Assembly: GCA_002394335.1 (NCBI GenBank)
Contig: DGTP01000003.1
Location: 97,068 to 161,067, forward strand
Length of the DNA stretch: 64,000 bases
Direction of reading: 5' to 3'
Source of the DNA: Bacteroidales bacterium UBA4333
GTDB taxonomy: Bacteria; Bacteroidota; Bacteroidia; Bacteroidales; Paludibacteraceae
This document shows positions 34,678-43,288 of the stretch, one piece after another; position 1 is the stretch's first letter, and the number at the start of each line of letters is the position of its first letter. A program made the translations under genes and the position numbers. The notes beneath the pieces were generated by a model that did no database searches, was not told where the DNA came from, and saw only the letters and a program-made list of their open reading frames with translations.

Positions 34678-35901
34678 TACTTTTCCTTCTATATTTCTGT
34701 TCGCGTTTACCTCTTCGAGACCCCGCTCTCTTACTAGCCACCCCCGAGTGCGAGCCGTGCCGACTTGCTTGCTTTTATATCCATTCTTTTTTAATAGCAT
34801 TCCGAGTTGTACCATACTCATCGGTTTCTTGATGGAGCCGCGGCAGACGAGGATGTCGGAGATCTCAGCGGTGGTCATGAACCTGCCGGCGCCTTCCGCC
34901 GGGATGTCGAAATAGACCGCCAACAGCTGCTCCTCGTTCTCCTGCGCCCGGAAATCCTCGTTGTGCGCCTCGATCGTCCCGATATCCTCCAGATCGAACC
35001 AGTACTGGAACCCGTGGTCAATCAGGTATCTCGCCTCCGCGTAGATCTGCTCGTACGGCAGGCTGATATAGAAGGGGTTCTGAATCGCCTCCGCCAGAAA
35101 CGGCAGCCACCGTCTGTTACCCGTCAGGTCGGTCAGAAACTCCTGCTTGTTGCCGGAGGCGCAGAACGAGGCGAGGCGCGGCCTGCGCTCCTTGGTATAG
35201 CCGTACGCCGCCCTTTCCGATACATCAGAGGCGGTGATGACGGATTTCATCACGTTCAGTTCGCGCGGACTCATGGCGTCTATCTCGTCGAGCGCGATGA
35301 GTCCGTACTCGGCGATGCGCAGCCTCTCGTCCTTGTTGAGGGAGGGGCTATTCGCCATCTTGCAGCCGTAGGCGCGCAGTTCGGGCGGCAGAAGGTGCTC
35401 CAGCCATGTGGTCTTGAAGATACCCTGCCTGCCGATGAGCACGAGCACCTGCTGGTTGACCGCCTCGTCACTCAGCCACCCCGCCACCATCGCCACGAAC
35501 CACTTGCGGAAGGTGTCCACCCACAGCTTCTGCTCCGCCTCGCCGCCGACTACCTTCACCTGCTCCGCCAGCCATGCTATCCAGTCGGGCTGGTCGGTGG
35601 TGTACGGCCGGCAGGAGAGCACATACTCGCGCAACGGGTGCACATCGGGGATGCGGTGGGACTGCAGCACCGCCAGCACCTCCCGCGCCGTGATCTGCAG
35701 CCCGCTCTGAGCCGAACAGTCGCACACGATATCGTTCACATCCGCGGTGGTGATGTCCCGCCAAAGCTGAGGGCTGATGGCTGACGGCTGAGGGCTTTCA
35801 TTGATCTGCGTTTTGTTACTCACCACGTCATGCCGCAACCGGTCGGATTCCACATAATTCTCCCGAATATAGGAGCACACGATTTCTTGTCTGTTTGCCA
35901 T
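34675..35901 (-). CDS. VapE-like P-loop ATPase/helicase
   Basis: 408 aa. The P-loop is GRQGIFKTT (157-165), Walker B LIALDE (201-206), and SFCASGNKQEF...GNRRWLP (245-267) is the C-terminal signature of VapE/superfamily 3-like phage helicases. A winged-helix-like tail follows. Full Bacteroides VapE proteins often carry a primase part ahead; here the first 90 residues do not show one. NESPQPSAISPQLW (34-47) is written in the GCTGATGGCTGACGGCTGA phrase. It heads the accessory cassette and lies beside the candidate origin. Confidence 0.82.
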   Translation of the reverse strand: MANRQEIVCSYIRENYVESDRLRHDVVSNKTQINESPQPSAISPQLWRDITTADVNDIVCDCSAQSGLQITAREVLAVLQSHRIPDVHPLREYVLSCRPYTTDQPDWIAWLAEQVKVVGGEAEQKLWVDTFRKWFVAMVAGWLSDEAVNQQVLVLIGRQGIFKTTWLEHLLPPELRAYGCKMANSPSLNKDERLRIAEYGLIALDEIDAMSPRELNVMKSVITASDVSERAAYGYTKERRPRLASFCASGNKQEFLTDLTGNRRWLPFLAEAIQNPFYISLPYEQIYAEARYLIDHGFQYWFDLEDIGTIEAHNEDFRAQENEEQLLAVYFDIPAEGAGRFMTTAEISDILVCRGSIKKPMSMVQLGMLLKKNGYKSKQVGTARTRGWLVRERGLEEVNANRNIEGKV

Positions 35902-36060
35902 ATCATTTAATCATTTACGATTTAGTCATTTACCTATTGGGGTCCCCGACGGGCGCTAACGCAGTGCACCCGGTGGGGAGAGCGTAGCGTAAGGCGAGTT
36001 TCCATCGAGCGGTCGAGCCGCGAGTCGTAACGAGCCTTAACGTAAGCGACGACAAAGGTA
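35902..36060 (-). promoter_or_regulatory. promoter and GC-rich leader of vapE
   Basis: Minus-strand -7 TACCTTTG at 36053-36060. The -33 is poor (ACAA-like at 36081). The 150-nt leader is GC-rich and contains the words CGCTACGCTCTCC and GTCGGGGACCCC. Confidence 0.5.
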
Positions 36061-36100
36061 CTGCTTTTTTGCGGTAGTATTGTGGTGGTTTTCACCACTT

Positions 36101-36300
36101 TTAATAACGCCGTGCAATTATTTGTCGGATTTGCTCGGCGGAGAGGTAGAATTGATACCCTACCGCTTCGTAGGCGTCCATAAACGAAAAGCCCTCTTCG
36201 ACTGTCAAATGCAGGAAGAGAGCTTTGATGTCCCGGTTACGTCGCGCACGGCGTTCTGCCGTGCTTTCTAAGAGACAGAAGACTTCTTTTTTTTGGTCAT
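36101..36300 (-). pseudogene. small basic protein split by an A8 run (possible -1 frameshift)
   Basis: From the ATG at 36298-36300 the frame reads MTKKKKSSVS and stops. In the -1 frame after the run of eight As it continues as EVFCLLESTAERRARRNRDI then KALFLHLTVEEGFSFMDAYE to a stop at 36101. The longer product would be about 66 aa, basic and helical, like a small DNA-binding protein. It could be programmed slippage, a homopolymer error or real decay. It lies just upstream of the vapE promoter. Confidence 0.45.
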
Positions 36301-36322
36301 AATGTTGATTGTTTTATTGGGT

Positions 36323-36365
36323 AAAAAAAGACAGACCTACATTTTTTATTTGTAAGTCTGTCTTT
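36323..36365 (-). terminator. terminator of the BspA-like gene
   Basis: A 15-bp stem (36327-36341/36351-36365: AAAGACAGACCTACA with TGTAAGTCTGTCTTT, one G-U) followed on the minus strand by a run of Ts (36323-36329). Confidence 0.88.
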
Positions 36366-36388
36366 CAACAATTTAACGGTTTAACAGC

Positions 36389-38848
36389 TTAACGCACCTC
36401 TGCGCCTTGCGCGGTATATACCTTGCCATCCGGACGGATGATGTAGAGGACACCATTATCAATGACTTTGGTACAAGGTACATTATTCCATTGTACATTG
36501 TCAATGCCTTCGCTAATCGGATTAGCCGGATCTTGGAAGAGTGCCTTCAGATAGGTATCTCCGGTAACCTGGATGGTACGGGTAGCATTTTTATCTCCGT
36601 CAGACCAACGAACGAACTCAAATCCTTCTTTTGCAATAGCGGCAATCTGTGTAGATGGGTCGTCACAATCCGGGATTCTGGTCATCATCGTCGTACCCAT
36701 GTTATAATCATTGGGTTCGATCTTGAACAAGTATCCGAGCACACCGTCGTTTTGGCAACTATGATCTTTCTCCTTGAACATGGCACAGATGTTCACATCG
36801 CAGTTTACCTCGTTCCAGTTACGCGGGTTTTCAGTAATGCCGTCACTCCAGATGACAAATTCGTAGCCAGTCTTCGGACGGGCGTATGCGCGTCCGGAGG
36901 GGTTGTCACAGGTTGGTACAGTAACGTCAACCGAGCCGAAAGCCTCATTATCCGGAACAGCGCTGAACATATAGGGGAAGATACCATCCTTGTTGCAGCC
37001 GTGTTCGCCTTGCGTAAAGAGCGCGGAGATATTCACGTCCTCCGTCACTTCGCTCCATACACGCGGGTTCTCGGTTTCACCGTCACTCCAGATCATAAAG
37101 ACATATCCGGAAGCCGTGTTTGCACGGGCATAAACACGTGCAGAAGGATTGTCGCAATCAGGGGCTTTGGTTATCTCCACCGTACCGGTCACTTTGCTGG
37201 TGCTGACCACATTGAACTGATAGGGGAAAACGCCATTAGTAGCGCAGTCTGCCGCCACGAAATGGGCTTGCAGATTCATGTTCCGGTCCACGGTGGCGAT
37301 AGAAGTAACCGCTTGATAGGAATACACCACGCTATTATCCTCATCATACCATGCCTCAAACGCATATCCGGCATACGGATAGGCGGCAATTTGAGCAGAA
37401 GCATCATCGCAACTTGGTGCTTTTAGCACGTCTACAGAACCAGCCTCCGGCATATTGGCTGTTATGTTCAACTGATAAGGGAAAACACCATTGGTACCGC
37501 AGTCTGCCGCTTCCCAATTGGCAACCAAGTGCATATCTTCAGTAACAGCCGGAATATTGGCAGTTGCTTGCAGCGAATAAAGCACATTACCATTATTGGC
37601 ATCGGTCCATCCCGCAAAAGTATATCCAGCGTACGGATAGGCAGCAATAGACGCAGAGGCGTCGCTGCAATCCGGGGCTTTGGTAATCGATATGGAGCCT
37701 TTGTTCTCATCCCCGTTCTCAATCTTAAAGAGATATGGGAACTTTCCGTTGGTAGCACAATCATTTGCTATGAACAACGCGGAGAGATGAATCTTTGTAT
37801 TGGTATTGATTTCTCCGTCTCTCCACGTACGAGGGTTCTGCTGATTACCGTCAGACCATTGATAGAACGAATATTTCTCATTAGGATATGCCGCGATTGT
37901 AGCTGTCATATCGTTGCAATCGGGTGCTTTGACGATAACAACGGAGCCCATCGTCTCATCCGCACTAACTACACGGAACTCGTTATCCCACTCTTCCTCA
38001 ATAGTTACATTTGCCCAATAACCTCCTGCACCTGTAATAACCGTCGAATAGCCACACGGCATGATGAACTTGGCGGTAGAAGGCATGTTATTGAAAGTTG
38101 TAGCAGTTACGGTAGGTGCAATACCGGACCATCCGTGCAGATATACTTTCTCAAGGTTAGTACAATTAGCAAATACCTCGTTACCAAAATTTTTAATAGA
38201 ACGCGTAGCCTGATAAGGCATACCGAAATGAATCTCTTTGAGTGCGCTACAATTCAAGAAGAAATGATCCGGCAATTTCTCGATGGTTCGTGGCAGAACA
38301 ATGAGTTGCAGGCCGGAACAGTCCATAAAAGCACCGATAGCAGTAGAGAAATTACATTGTGTGGCGTCGTACTGAGCAAACTCCACCGTCGCCAACCGGC
38401 CGTTGTTGCTGAAGATATATTCTCCAACCAATGTCACTGTTGAAGAACTGAACGAGACTTTCGCCAAATATGGGCAATTGGAGAAGGCATAACGGTTAAT
38501 CGTAATGTCATCGCTTGCCAATGTTACTTGCTGTAAGTTGGCGCACCCATAGAATGCATGGTGCTCAATAGTGGTGACGTTGTAATCATTACCGCCGTAC
38601 GAGACAGTAGCAGGAATAGTAATACTACCTGACACATAGTCCGCATTACCGGAAGCGCCATCTGCTACTTTCGGCAATACAACTGCGCTACGCGAGTCAA
38701 TACCTAATGATGGATAGGTGTCATGCGTGAGATGATAATACAACCCACCAATTTGTGTTTTCTCGGCAATTACTTCGCTGCCGGCAAACGCCATTGTGCA
38801 TGTCATGAGGCAAGCACAGAAGGATAATAAAAATTTTCTCATAAGCAT
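36389..38848 (-). CDS. secreted BspA-like leucine-rich repeat protein with InlB-type repeats
   Basis: 819 aa. Signal peptide MLMRKFLLSFCACLMTCTMAFA; translation may start two codons later. Residues 60-270 are LRR_5/BspA-type repeats (NLQQVTLASDDITINRYAFSN). From about 300 there are seven imperfect modules of the form 'G-S-V-x-I-x-KAPDC...A-x-IAAYP..GY.F..WSDG', beta-grasp adhesin-like repeats. The end, GVLYIIRPDGKVYTAQGAEV, is the C-terminus common in Bacteroidales secreted proteins and may be a sorting signal. Probably surface-exposed and adhesive. Confidence 0.85.
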   Translation of the reverse strand: MLMRKFLLSFCACLMTCTMAFAGSEVIAEKTQIGGLYYHLTHDTYPSLGIDSRSAVVLPKVADGASGNADYVSGSITIPATVSYGGNDYNVTTIEHHAFYGCANLQQVTLASDDITINRYAFSNCPYLAKVSFSSSTVTLVGEYIFSNNGRLATVEFAQYDATQCNFSTAIGAFMDCSGLQLIVLPRTIEKLPDHFFLNCSALKEIHFGMPYQATRSIKNFGNEVFANCTNLEKVYLHGWSGIAPTVTATTFNNMPSTAKFIMPCGYSTVITGAGGYWANVTIEEEWDNEFRVVSADETMGSVVIVKAPDCNDMTATIAAYPNEKYSFYQWSDGNQQNPRTWRDGEINTNTKIHLSALFIANDCATNGKFPYLFKIENGDENKGSISITKAPDCSDASASIAAYPYAGYTFAGWTDANNGNVLYSLQATANIPAVTEDMHLVANWEAADCGTNGVFPYQLNITANMPEAGSVDVLKAPSCDDASAQIAAYPYAGYAFEAWYDEDNSVVYSYQAVTSIATVDRNMNLQAHFVAADCATNGVFPYQFNVVSTSKVTGTVEITKAPDCDNPSARVYARANTASGYVFMIWSDGETENPRVWSEVTEDVNISALFTQGEHGCNKDGIFPYMFSAVPDNEAFGSVDVTVPTCDNPSGRAYARPKTGYEFVIWSDGITENPRNWNEVNCDVNICAMFKEKDHSCQNDGVLGYLFKIEPNDYNMGTTMMTRIPDCDDPSTQIAAIAKEGFEFVRWSDGDKNATRTIQVTGDTYLKALFQDPANPISEGIDNVQWNNVPCTKVIDNGVLYIIRPDGKVYTAQGAEVR

Positions 38849-38852
38849 TGTT

Positions 38853-38902
38853 GGCGGTTATATCCCATCGCCCCATCGGTTTTAAAGATTGTTTGTTATG
38901 TT
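38853..38902. repeat. 50-bp direct repeat, left copy
   Basis: Identical over 50 bp to 40445-40494 and in the same orientation (GGCGGTTATATCCCATCGCC ... GTTATGTT). The pair encloses 1.54 kb carrying the DUF1016 nuclease gene. Confidence 0.9.
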
Positions 38903-38990
38903 GATTTTGTTTGTTCAATCTTAATGGCAGGAACATATTGCAAAGCACAAACATACATACACAAAAAACGTGAACTTTTGTTCGCTTCAT

Positions 38991-39128
38991 TTGAGTTTTT
39001 GAGGTTCTGAACTTACCTTTATCTATCAAATTCTACGCAAAAGCTCACGCCATAGGCGCGAGCGTCGATAGGCTTTTGCTTGATAGATAAATAAGTTTTT
39101 TGAAGGTGTTCAGATTTCAAAAACTCAA
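38991..39128. repeat. 138-bp imperfect dyad (MITE-like hairpin)
   Basis: Outer arms TTGAGTTTTTG/CAAAAACTCAA (38991-39001/39118-39128), then CTGAAC/GTTCAG (39007-39012/39108-39113), TTTATCTATCAA/TTGATAGATAAA (39018-39029/39080-39091) and GCAAAAGC/GCTTTTGC (39037-39044/39072-39079). The loop contains GCGCGAGCG. No gene is seen in 38849-39218. No target-site duplication is evident. Confidence 0.8.
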
Positions 39129-39218
39129 GTTTGGCTTATAACGCTTTATTTAATATGTATGTTTTGTATTATCTTTCCTTGCCCATAGGCGGTGTTTGGG
39201 ATTATAAGTATTGTATAT

Positions 39219-40346
39219 TTATTCTGTTGGTTCACTTAAATCACGCTCAATATCTTCGATGGAAGGAAGCGATGAGCGAAGGTCTTTGGGGAGCATATTA
39301 CCTATTTCGTAATCCGATACTCCGATAGGTTTGTTAATGTCACGAAGGGCATACTCCGCTTTAATCTTGTCCTTTGTACGGCATAATAACAAACCTATTG
39401 TTTTGTTGTCGCCTTCCCGGCATAGTATATCGTCCACTGCGGAACAATAGAAATTGAGTTTGCCAATATATTCCGGTAAAAACTCTGTGTTTTTGAGTTC
39501 TATAACCATATATCTGTGCATGAAGGTATTGTACATCAGCAAATCAATATAGTAATCATCGCCGCTTACGTCCAGATGATATTGCCTGCCCATGAAGGCA
39601 AAGCCGGTACCCATTTCAAGCAAGAATTTCTCTACTTCTTTGACTAACCCCAATTCAATATCACGCTCATCGAACTTGTCTTTGAATGTCAGCATATCAA
39701 ACAGATAGGGGTCTTTAAGCATGGACTTCACTTCTTCGGCTTCCTGTTGTGGCAATGCTACGTCGAAATTGTTTGCCAATGCACCATGCCTTTTGTAATA
39801 ATCCTGCTTGATAGCATCTGCCAGATAGTCCTTTGACCAGTGACCGGTAATGGATTGCACCATGTACCAATACCGGGCTTTAATGTCTTTTACGCGCTGA
39901 ATCAAAATGATATTATGCGTCCAAGGCAAATGAAGTATGGGTAGTGTAAAATTGTATTTTGGTAATTGCGCAACCGACAGTTGCGTATTTTGTTCGGTTA
40001 ATTGCGCAACCGGCGATTGCGTATTTGGCAAAGTGTCTTTAGGAAGGGTCAGTTCTTGGTTGTATTCATTGTAGAACTGAATCATACATTGGCAGTTGCG
40101 AACGGAGAAGCCTTTTATCTCAGGGTAGTCGTTACGCATATCTACAGACAGCCTTTTTAGCGCTCCATTGCCCCAACCGATCTGCTTCTGTGCATCTGAA
40201 AGAAGGTGACCGACATCCCAATACATCCGCAGCATTTCATCGTTGGCAGAATAGATCGCACGCTGCTGCGCCAACCGCACACGTTGTTTCACTTGCGCCA
40301 ACAAGTGCAAGTAATCAAAATGCTCTATTGCTGCACGTTCTGCCAT
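39219..40346 (-). CDS. DUF1016/YhcG-type PD-(D/E)xK nuclease
   Basis: 375 aa from the ATG at 40346. The N-terminal DUF1016 half (DYLHLLAQVKQRVRLAQQRA...YWDVGHLLSDAQ) is followed by a PD-(D/E)xK nuclease fold: FAFMGRQYHLDVSGDDYYID then MVIELKN. The halves are joined by a linker duplicated in frame (36-bp tandem repeat; SPVAQLTEQNT/LSVAQL). The family is common in genomic islands and linked to restriction or DNA repair; its substrate is unknown. The promoter lies so close that the mRNA is probably leaderless. Confidence 0.85.
   Translation of the reverse strand: MAERAAIEHFDYLHLLAQVKQRVRLAQQRAIYSANDEMLRMYWDVGHLLSDAQKQIGWGNGALKRLSVDMRNDYPEIKGFSVRNCQCMIQFYNEYNQELTLPKDTLPNTQSPVAQLTEQNTQLSVAQLPKYNFTLPILHLPWTHNIILIQRVKDIKARYWYMVQSITGHWSKDYLADAIKQDYYKRHGALANNFDVALPQQEAEEVKSMLKDPYLFDMLTFKDKFDERDIELGLVKEVEKFLLEMGTGFAFMGRQYHLDVSGDDYYIDLLMYNTFMHRYMVIELKNTEFLPEYIGKLNFYCSAVDDILCREGDNKTIGLLLCRTKDKIKAEYALRDINKPIGVSDYEIGNMLPKDLRSSLPSIEDIERDLSEPTE
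39963..40034. repeat. 36-bp in-frame tandem duplication in the DUF1016 linker
   Basis: Two copies start at 39963 and 39999 (TAATTGCGCAACCG... then TTGCGTATTTT/TTGCGTATTTG). The period is 12 codons, so the reading frame is kept. Confidence 0.8.
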
Positions 40347-40354
40347 TTCGGCCG

Positions 40355-40386
40355 CAAAGTTACAACATTTTCTCCATATACGCAAG
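40355..40386 (-). promoter_or_regulatory. promoter of the DUF1016 gene
   Basis: Minus strand: CTTG (40383-40386) with CGTATATGG, a 20-bp gap, TAACTTTG (40355-40362). The box ends 8 nt before the ATG. Confidence 0.75.
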
Positions 40387-40444
40387 ACTTTTAGAAGAAA
40401 AATAATTTTTGCACGCTATTTTGTCGGTTTAGGTAGGGTTTGGG

Positions 40445-40494
40445 GGCGGTTATATCCCATCGCCCCATCGGTTTTAAAGATTGTTTGTTATGTT
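40445..40494. repeat. 50-bp direct repeat, right copy
   Basis: Exact copy of 38853-38902. The surrounding spacer (40387-40731) has no gene; it also holds a hairpin-prone stretch GCACCGTCACGGTGTTATT near 40600. Confidence 0.9.
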
Positions 40495-40731
40495 AGTTTG
40501 TTGTTTTTTGTTACTAGTTATCCTAGACTACCTAGACCGCTTACGCTATCCTATATAAACCAGAGATATACGAAAAGACGGCACGCGACAAAAGTCACGC
40601 ACCGTCACGGTGTTATTTCGCCCGCCTTCCGGCTTGCGAATGTATTGTATTTGCTTACCTTCCGCCCATTCGCATGGGAGGGGTAAATCTATTTACCATT
40701 TTGGCATTTATTTGTGGCATAAAGTGGATAT

Positions 40732-41370
40732 TTATATCCAGTCGTCATCCGTGGCGTTAAAGCCGATACGTTTGCGGGGTTTCTCTTTGGGCTTGGCTTG
40801 CAGTTCTGCTAACGACTGATTGATCAGCTCCAACTGCATACTTGTCTCTTCGTTAATCGTCCGTTGCTCCTCATTGATATCGTTCTGGTCACGCAAGACT
40901 TCCTCTATATACATATTCAACCGTTCTACCCGCTCATTTAGCAACTCAATCTTACTCTCCGTGGATGCTAAAGCCGCGATTGTCCGACGCATTGCTACAA
41001 ATGCACGAGTTATCTGCACACTCATCGTTACGGCTATATCGCTACGCAAAAGAGACGCCAACATCACCACGCCATGTTCCGTAAAGGCGTAAGGAAGAGC
41101 AGACTTAGGACGCTTTTGCGGGGATGTCGTCACAGATTGTGATGACATACTGCCTTCTTCCAAGGTCACAAATTGTGATCTTAAAATATCAGCCTCCTCT
41201 TTGGTTAGTTGGAACATGAAATCCTCAGGGAAACGCTCAATATTACGTTTGACGGCTTGGTTGAGGACACGGGTCTCTACTTGATACAAAGCCGCCAAGT
41301 CGCGGTCAAGAATTACCTTTTGCCCTCGTATCTCATAAATCCGGCGTTGTATAGTGGCTAAGTCATTCAT
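40732..41370 (-). CDS. ORF6N domain (KilA-N-like) DNA-binding protein
   Basis: 212 aa. Residues 5-95 match the ORF6N domain: RRIYEIRGQKVILDRDLAALYQVETRVLNQAVKRNIERFPEDFMFQLT, then YAFTEHGVVMLASLLRS. A coiled coil follows (ESKIELLNERVERLNMYIEE) and a basic tail PKEKPRKRIGF. Such proteins come from phages and mobile DNA and are thought to bind DNA. It is driven by an intact copy of the 57-bp terminator-promoter module. Neighbour of the DUF1016 gene, suggesting a shared accessory island. Confidence 0.88.
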   Translation of the reverse strand: MNDLATIQRRIYEIRGQKVILDRDLAALYQVETRVLNQAVKRNIERFPEDFMFQLTKEEADILRSQFVTLEEGSMSSQSVTTSPQKRPKSALPYAFTEHGVVMLASLLRSDIAVTMSVQITRAFVAMRRTIAALASTESKIELLNERVERLNMYIEEVLRDQNDINEEQRTINEETSMQLELINQSLAELQAKPKEKPRKRIGFNATDDDWI

Positions 41371-41474
41371 ATTGTGCTTTATTTGTGATACTCATTTAGT
41401 CATCTGTAGGTACTTTGAACGTAAAAAACGCATATTTACAAGGATTTTCTGTGATTAGTAACATTTTTTCGCTG

Positions 41475-41506
41475 CAAAGGTACAACTTTTTTTTGAGATG
41501 TGCAAA
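41475..41506 (-). promoter_or_regulatory. promoter of the ORF6N gene
   Basis: Minus strand: TTTG (41503-41506) with CACATCTCA, a 20-bp gap, TACCTTTG (41475-41482). The -33 region is the T tract of the upstream terminator. Confidence 0.8.
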
Positions 41507-41533
41507 AAAAAATCGCCCCGAAGGACGATTTTT
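41477..41533 (-). repeat. 57-bp terminator-promoter module, copy 2 (intact)
   Basis: Identical to 31756-31812 over 57 bp. The terminator stem of the OmpA-family gene (41508-41533) runs directly into the -33 box of the ORF6N promoter. Confidence 0.88.
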
Positions 41534-41567
41534 GGGCATTCAGCCATCAGCTGTCAGTTTTCAGTCA

Positions 41568-43034
41568 TTAGAGGAACCGGATGTTGGCGCGTCTGTTCTG
41601 AGCGCGTCCTTCCTTGGTAGCGTTGTCCGCTATCGGTTCGGTCTGACCCTTGGACTCGCAACGGATCTGGCTTGCAGGTACACCTTTCTTCACCATGTAG
41701 TTCTTCAGCGCCTCGGCACGTTTCATACCGAAGTATCGCAGGTTCTTCTCGGCGTTACCGGTGTTGTCGGTATGACCGGTGATGACAATCTTCATCGAAG
41801 CATCCTCCTTCATGGCTGCCGCAATGTCATCCACGATCTCCTGCTCGCCTTCCTTGAACTTGAGGTCAGCGCCGCCGGTATCGAAGTGTACGGTGACGGT
41901 CTCGCCTTTGGCTTTGAGTGCGGCGATACGTGCGGCGCGCTCTGCTGCCAGACGTGCCTGGCGGTCTTTCTCCGCCTGCTCACGAGCCAGACGGTCTGCC
42001 TCGGCTTTCTCGCGTGCCGCCTTTTCTGCGGCTATACGCTCTGCCTCCGCTTTGGCGTTGGCTTTGGCGATACTGTCTTGGCGTGCCTTCTCGGCTGCCA
42101 GACGGGCTGCCTCGGTCTCCAACTCACTTGGTCCTTGGTCCTTAGTCACTTCGTCACTTGTCTTAGGCCAGCCGAAGTCGATGGCGATCTTCACACCCGC
42201 ACGGATGAGATTGGCTTTGCCTGTCTCGTTGGAGTCGAACGTACCGCGGTAAAGGACATTTACCATTTGGTCATTTACCATTTGGTCATTTATCATGACC
42301 ATCTCCTCCGTCTTGGCAGTGCCTAAGAGGTTGGTGAAGCCGTAGCCGGCATACAGACCGAAGTACATGCCCCAGTTGTCGTTCATCGCTACGCGGAAAC
42401 CGAGGTCGGCGATGACCGATCCGCCCACCTTCGCGCGGTTGTTCCACTTGGCACCCTGCGTCGTCGTATAGGTGCTGAAGCCGTGCTCGGGCATGTCGCT
42501 AAAGGCGTACGACCCGAGGGCAGGGAAGACACCCGTCGTGCTGTAGCTGCCGGACTTGGCGATATAGTTGCCATACAGAGGCAGGTCCAGCGAGAGTCCT
42601 ACGCCGGCGATGAAGGCGGCGCGGTCGTTGAGACCTTTGCGGAACAGCACCTCTACCGGGATGGAGAGATAGCCGATGTTCTGCCGCTCCACGAAGTTAT
42701 TGAAGCCCGTGGTGAGGTTATACGGCGTGTTGGGGTTGGAGGGGTGTGTGAGACCCGTCGTCACTTCGTTCCAGTTATAGGTCGCATAGGCGTTTGCCCA
42801 CGAGAACTGCAAGCCCACGCCCAGACCGACCGTCTTGTTGAAGAAATGACCGTAGTGCAGACCGGCGTCGAAGCCGAAGCCCAGACCGTGCGTACCGTTT
42901 GCCGGCTTGTACAGCGCGGAGTTCAGACCACCGCCGAAGTTAACACCGATGTAGTTGTCATGCTCGCTTTGCTGAGCTACGGCTGTCAAAGCAATGCTCG
43001 CTGCAACAATGGTAAGAAAATACTTTGTTTTCAT
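41568..43034 (-). CDS. OmpA-family outer-membrane protein
   Basis: 488 aa. Signal peptide MKTKYFLTIVAASIALTAVAQ, then an N-terminal barrel of about 230 residues with repeated GLGFGFDAG/LGVGLQFSW strands. An Ala/Glu/Lys coiled coil (AEAERIAAEKAAREKAEADR region, about 300-375) spans toward the OmpA peptidoglycan-binding domain: VTVHFDTGGADLKF...ITGHTDNTGNAEKNLRY...AQNRRANIRF. It anchors the outer membrane to the wall. MINDQMVNDQMVN in the barrel is three copies of a 15-bp intergenic phrase. Confidence 0.92.
   Translation of the reverse strand: MKTKYFLTIVAASIALTAVAQQSEHDNYIGVNFGGGLNSALYKPANGTHGLGFGFDAGLHYGHFFNKTVGLGVGLQFSWANAYATYNWNEVTTGLTHPSNPNTPYNLTTGFNNFVERQNIGYLSIPVEVLFRKGLNDRAAFIAGVGLSLDLPLYGNYIAKSGSYSTTGVFPALGSYAFSDMPEHGFSTYTTTQGAKWNNRAKVGGSVIADLGFRVAMNDNWGMYFGLYAGYGFTNLLGTAKTEEMVMINDQMVNDQMVNVLYRGTFDSNETGKANLIRAGVKIAIDFGWPKTSDEVTKDQGPSELETEAARLAAEKARQDSIAKANAKAEAERIAAEKAAREKAEADRLAREQAEKDRQARLAAERAARIAALKAKGETVTVHFDTGGADLKFKEGEQEIVDDIAAAMKEDASMKIVITGHTDNTGNAEKNLRYFGMKRAEALKNYMVKKGVPASQIRCESKGQTEPIADNATKEGRAQNRRANIRFL
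42257..42298. repeat. 15-bp in-frame tandem phrase in the OmpA-family gene
   Basis: CATTTACCATTTGGT repeated almost three times, encoding NDQMV on the minus strand. The same words fill the spacer at 43149-43285. Confidence 0.88.
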
Positions 43035-43288
43035 TGTATCTTATACTTTTAAATTTCTTATTAAACAAAAACCTATAAAACATTTTCTTCTTTTCTTTTA
43101 GTCAAAAATTATCAAAAATGTTCCAAAAATTTATTTGTTTAAGCTGTACCATTTATGTACCATTTGGTCATTTACCATGTACCATTTATGTAGCATTTGG
43201 CTATTTAGTCATTTTTCTGCATAGTTAACTAAATGCTTCAATGACCCAATAAATGATCAAATGGTAAATGTCCAAATGGTAAATGTTT
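43035..43288. repeat. spacer with CATTTACCATTTGGTC phrases and hairpin potential
   Basis: No gene. 43097-43135 is a partial copy of the AT-rich element at 32401. 43149-43285 consists of ACCATTTGGTCATTTACC words in both orientations that can pair, and may act as a terminator for the giant gene. Confidence 0.7.

Noticed and set aside
38991..39128. Integron attC site
   Set aside because: The size and hairpin fit, but the GTTRRRY/RYYYAAC core boxes are missing and there is no integrase nearby.
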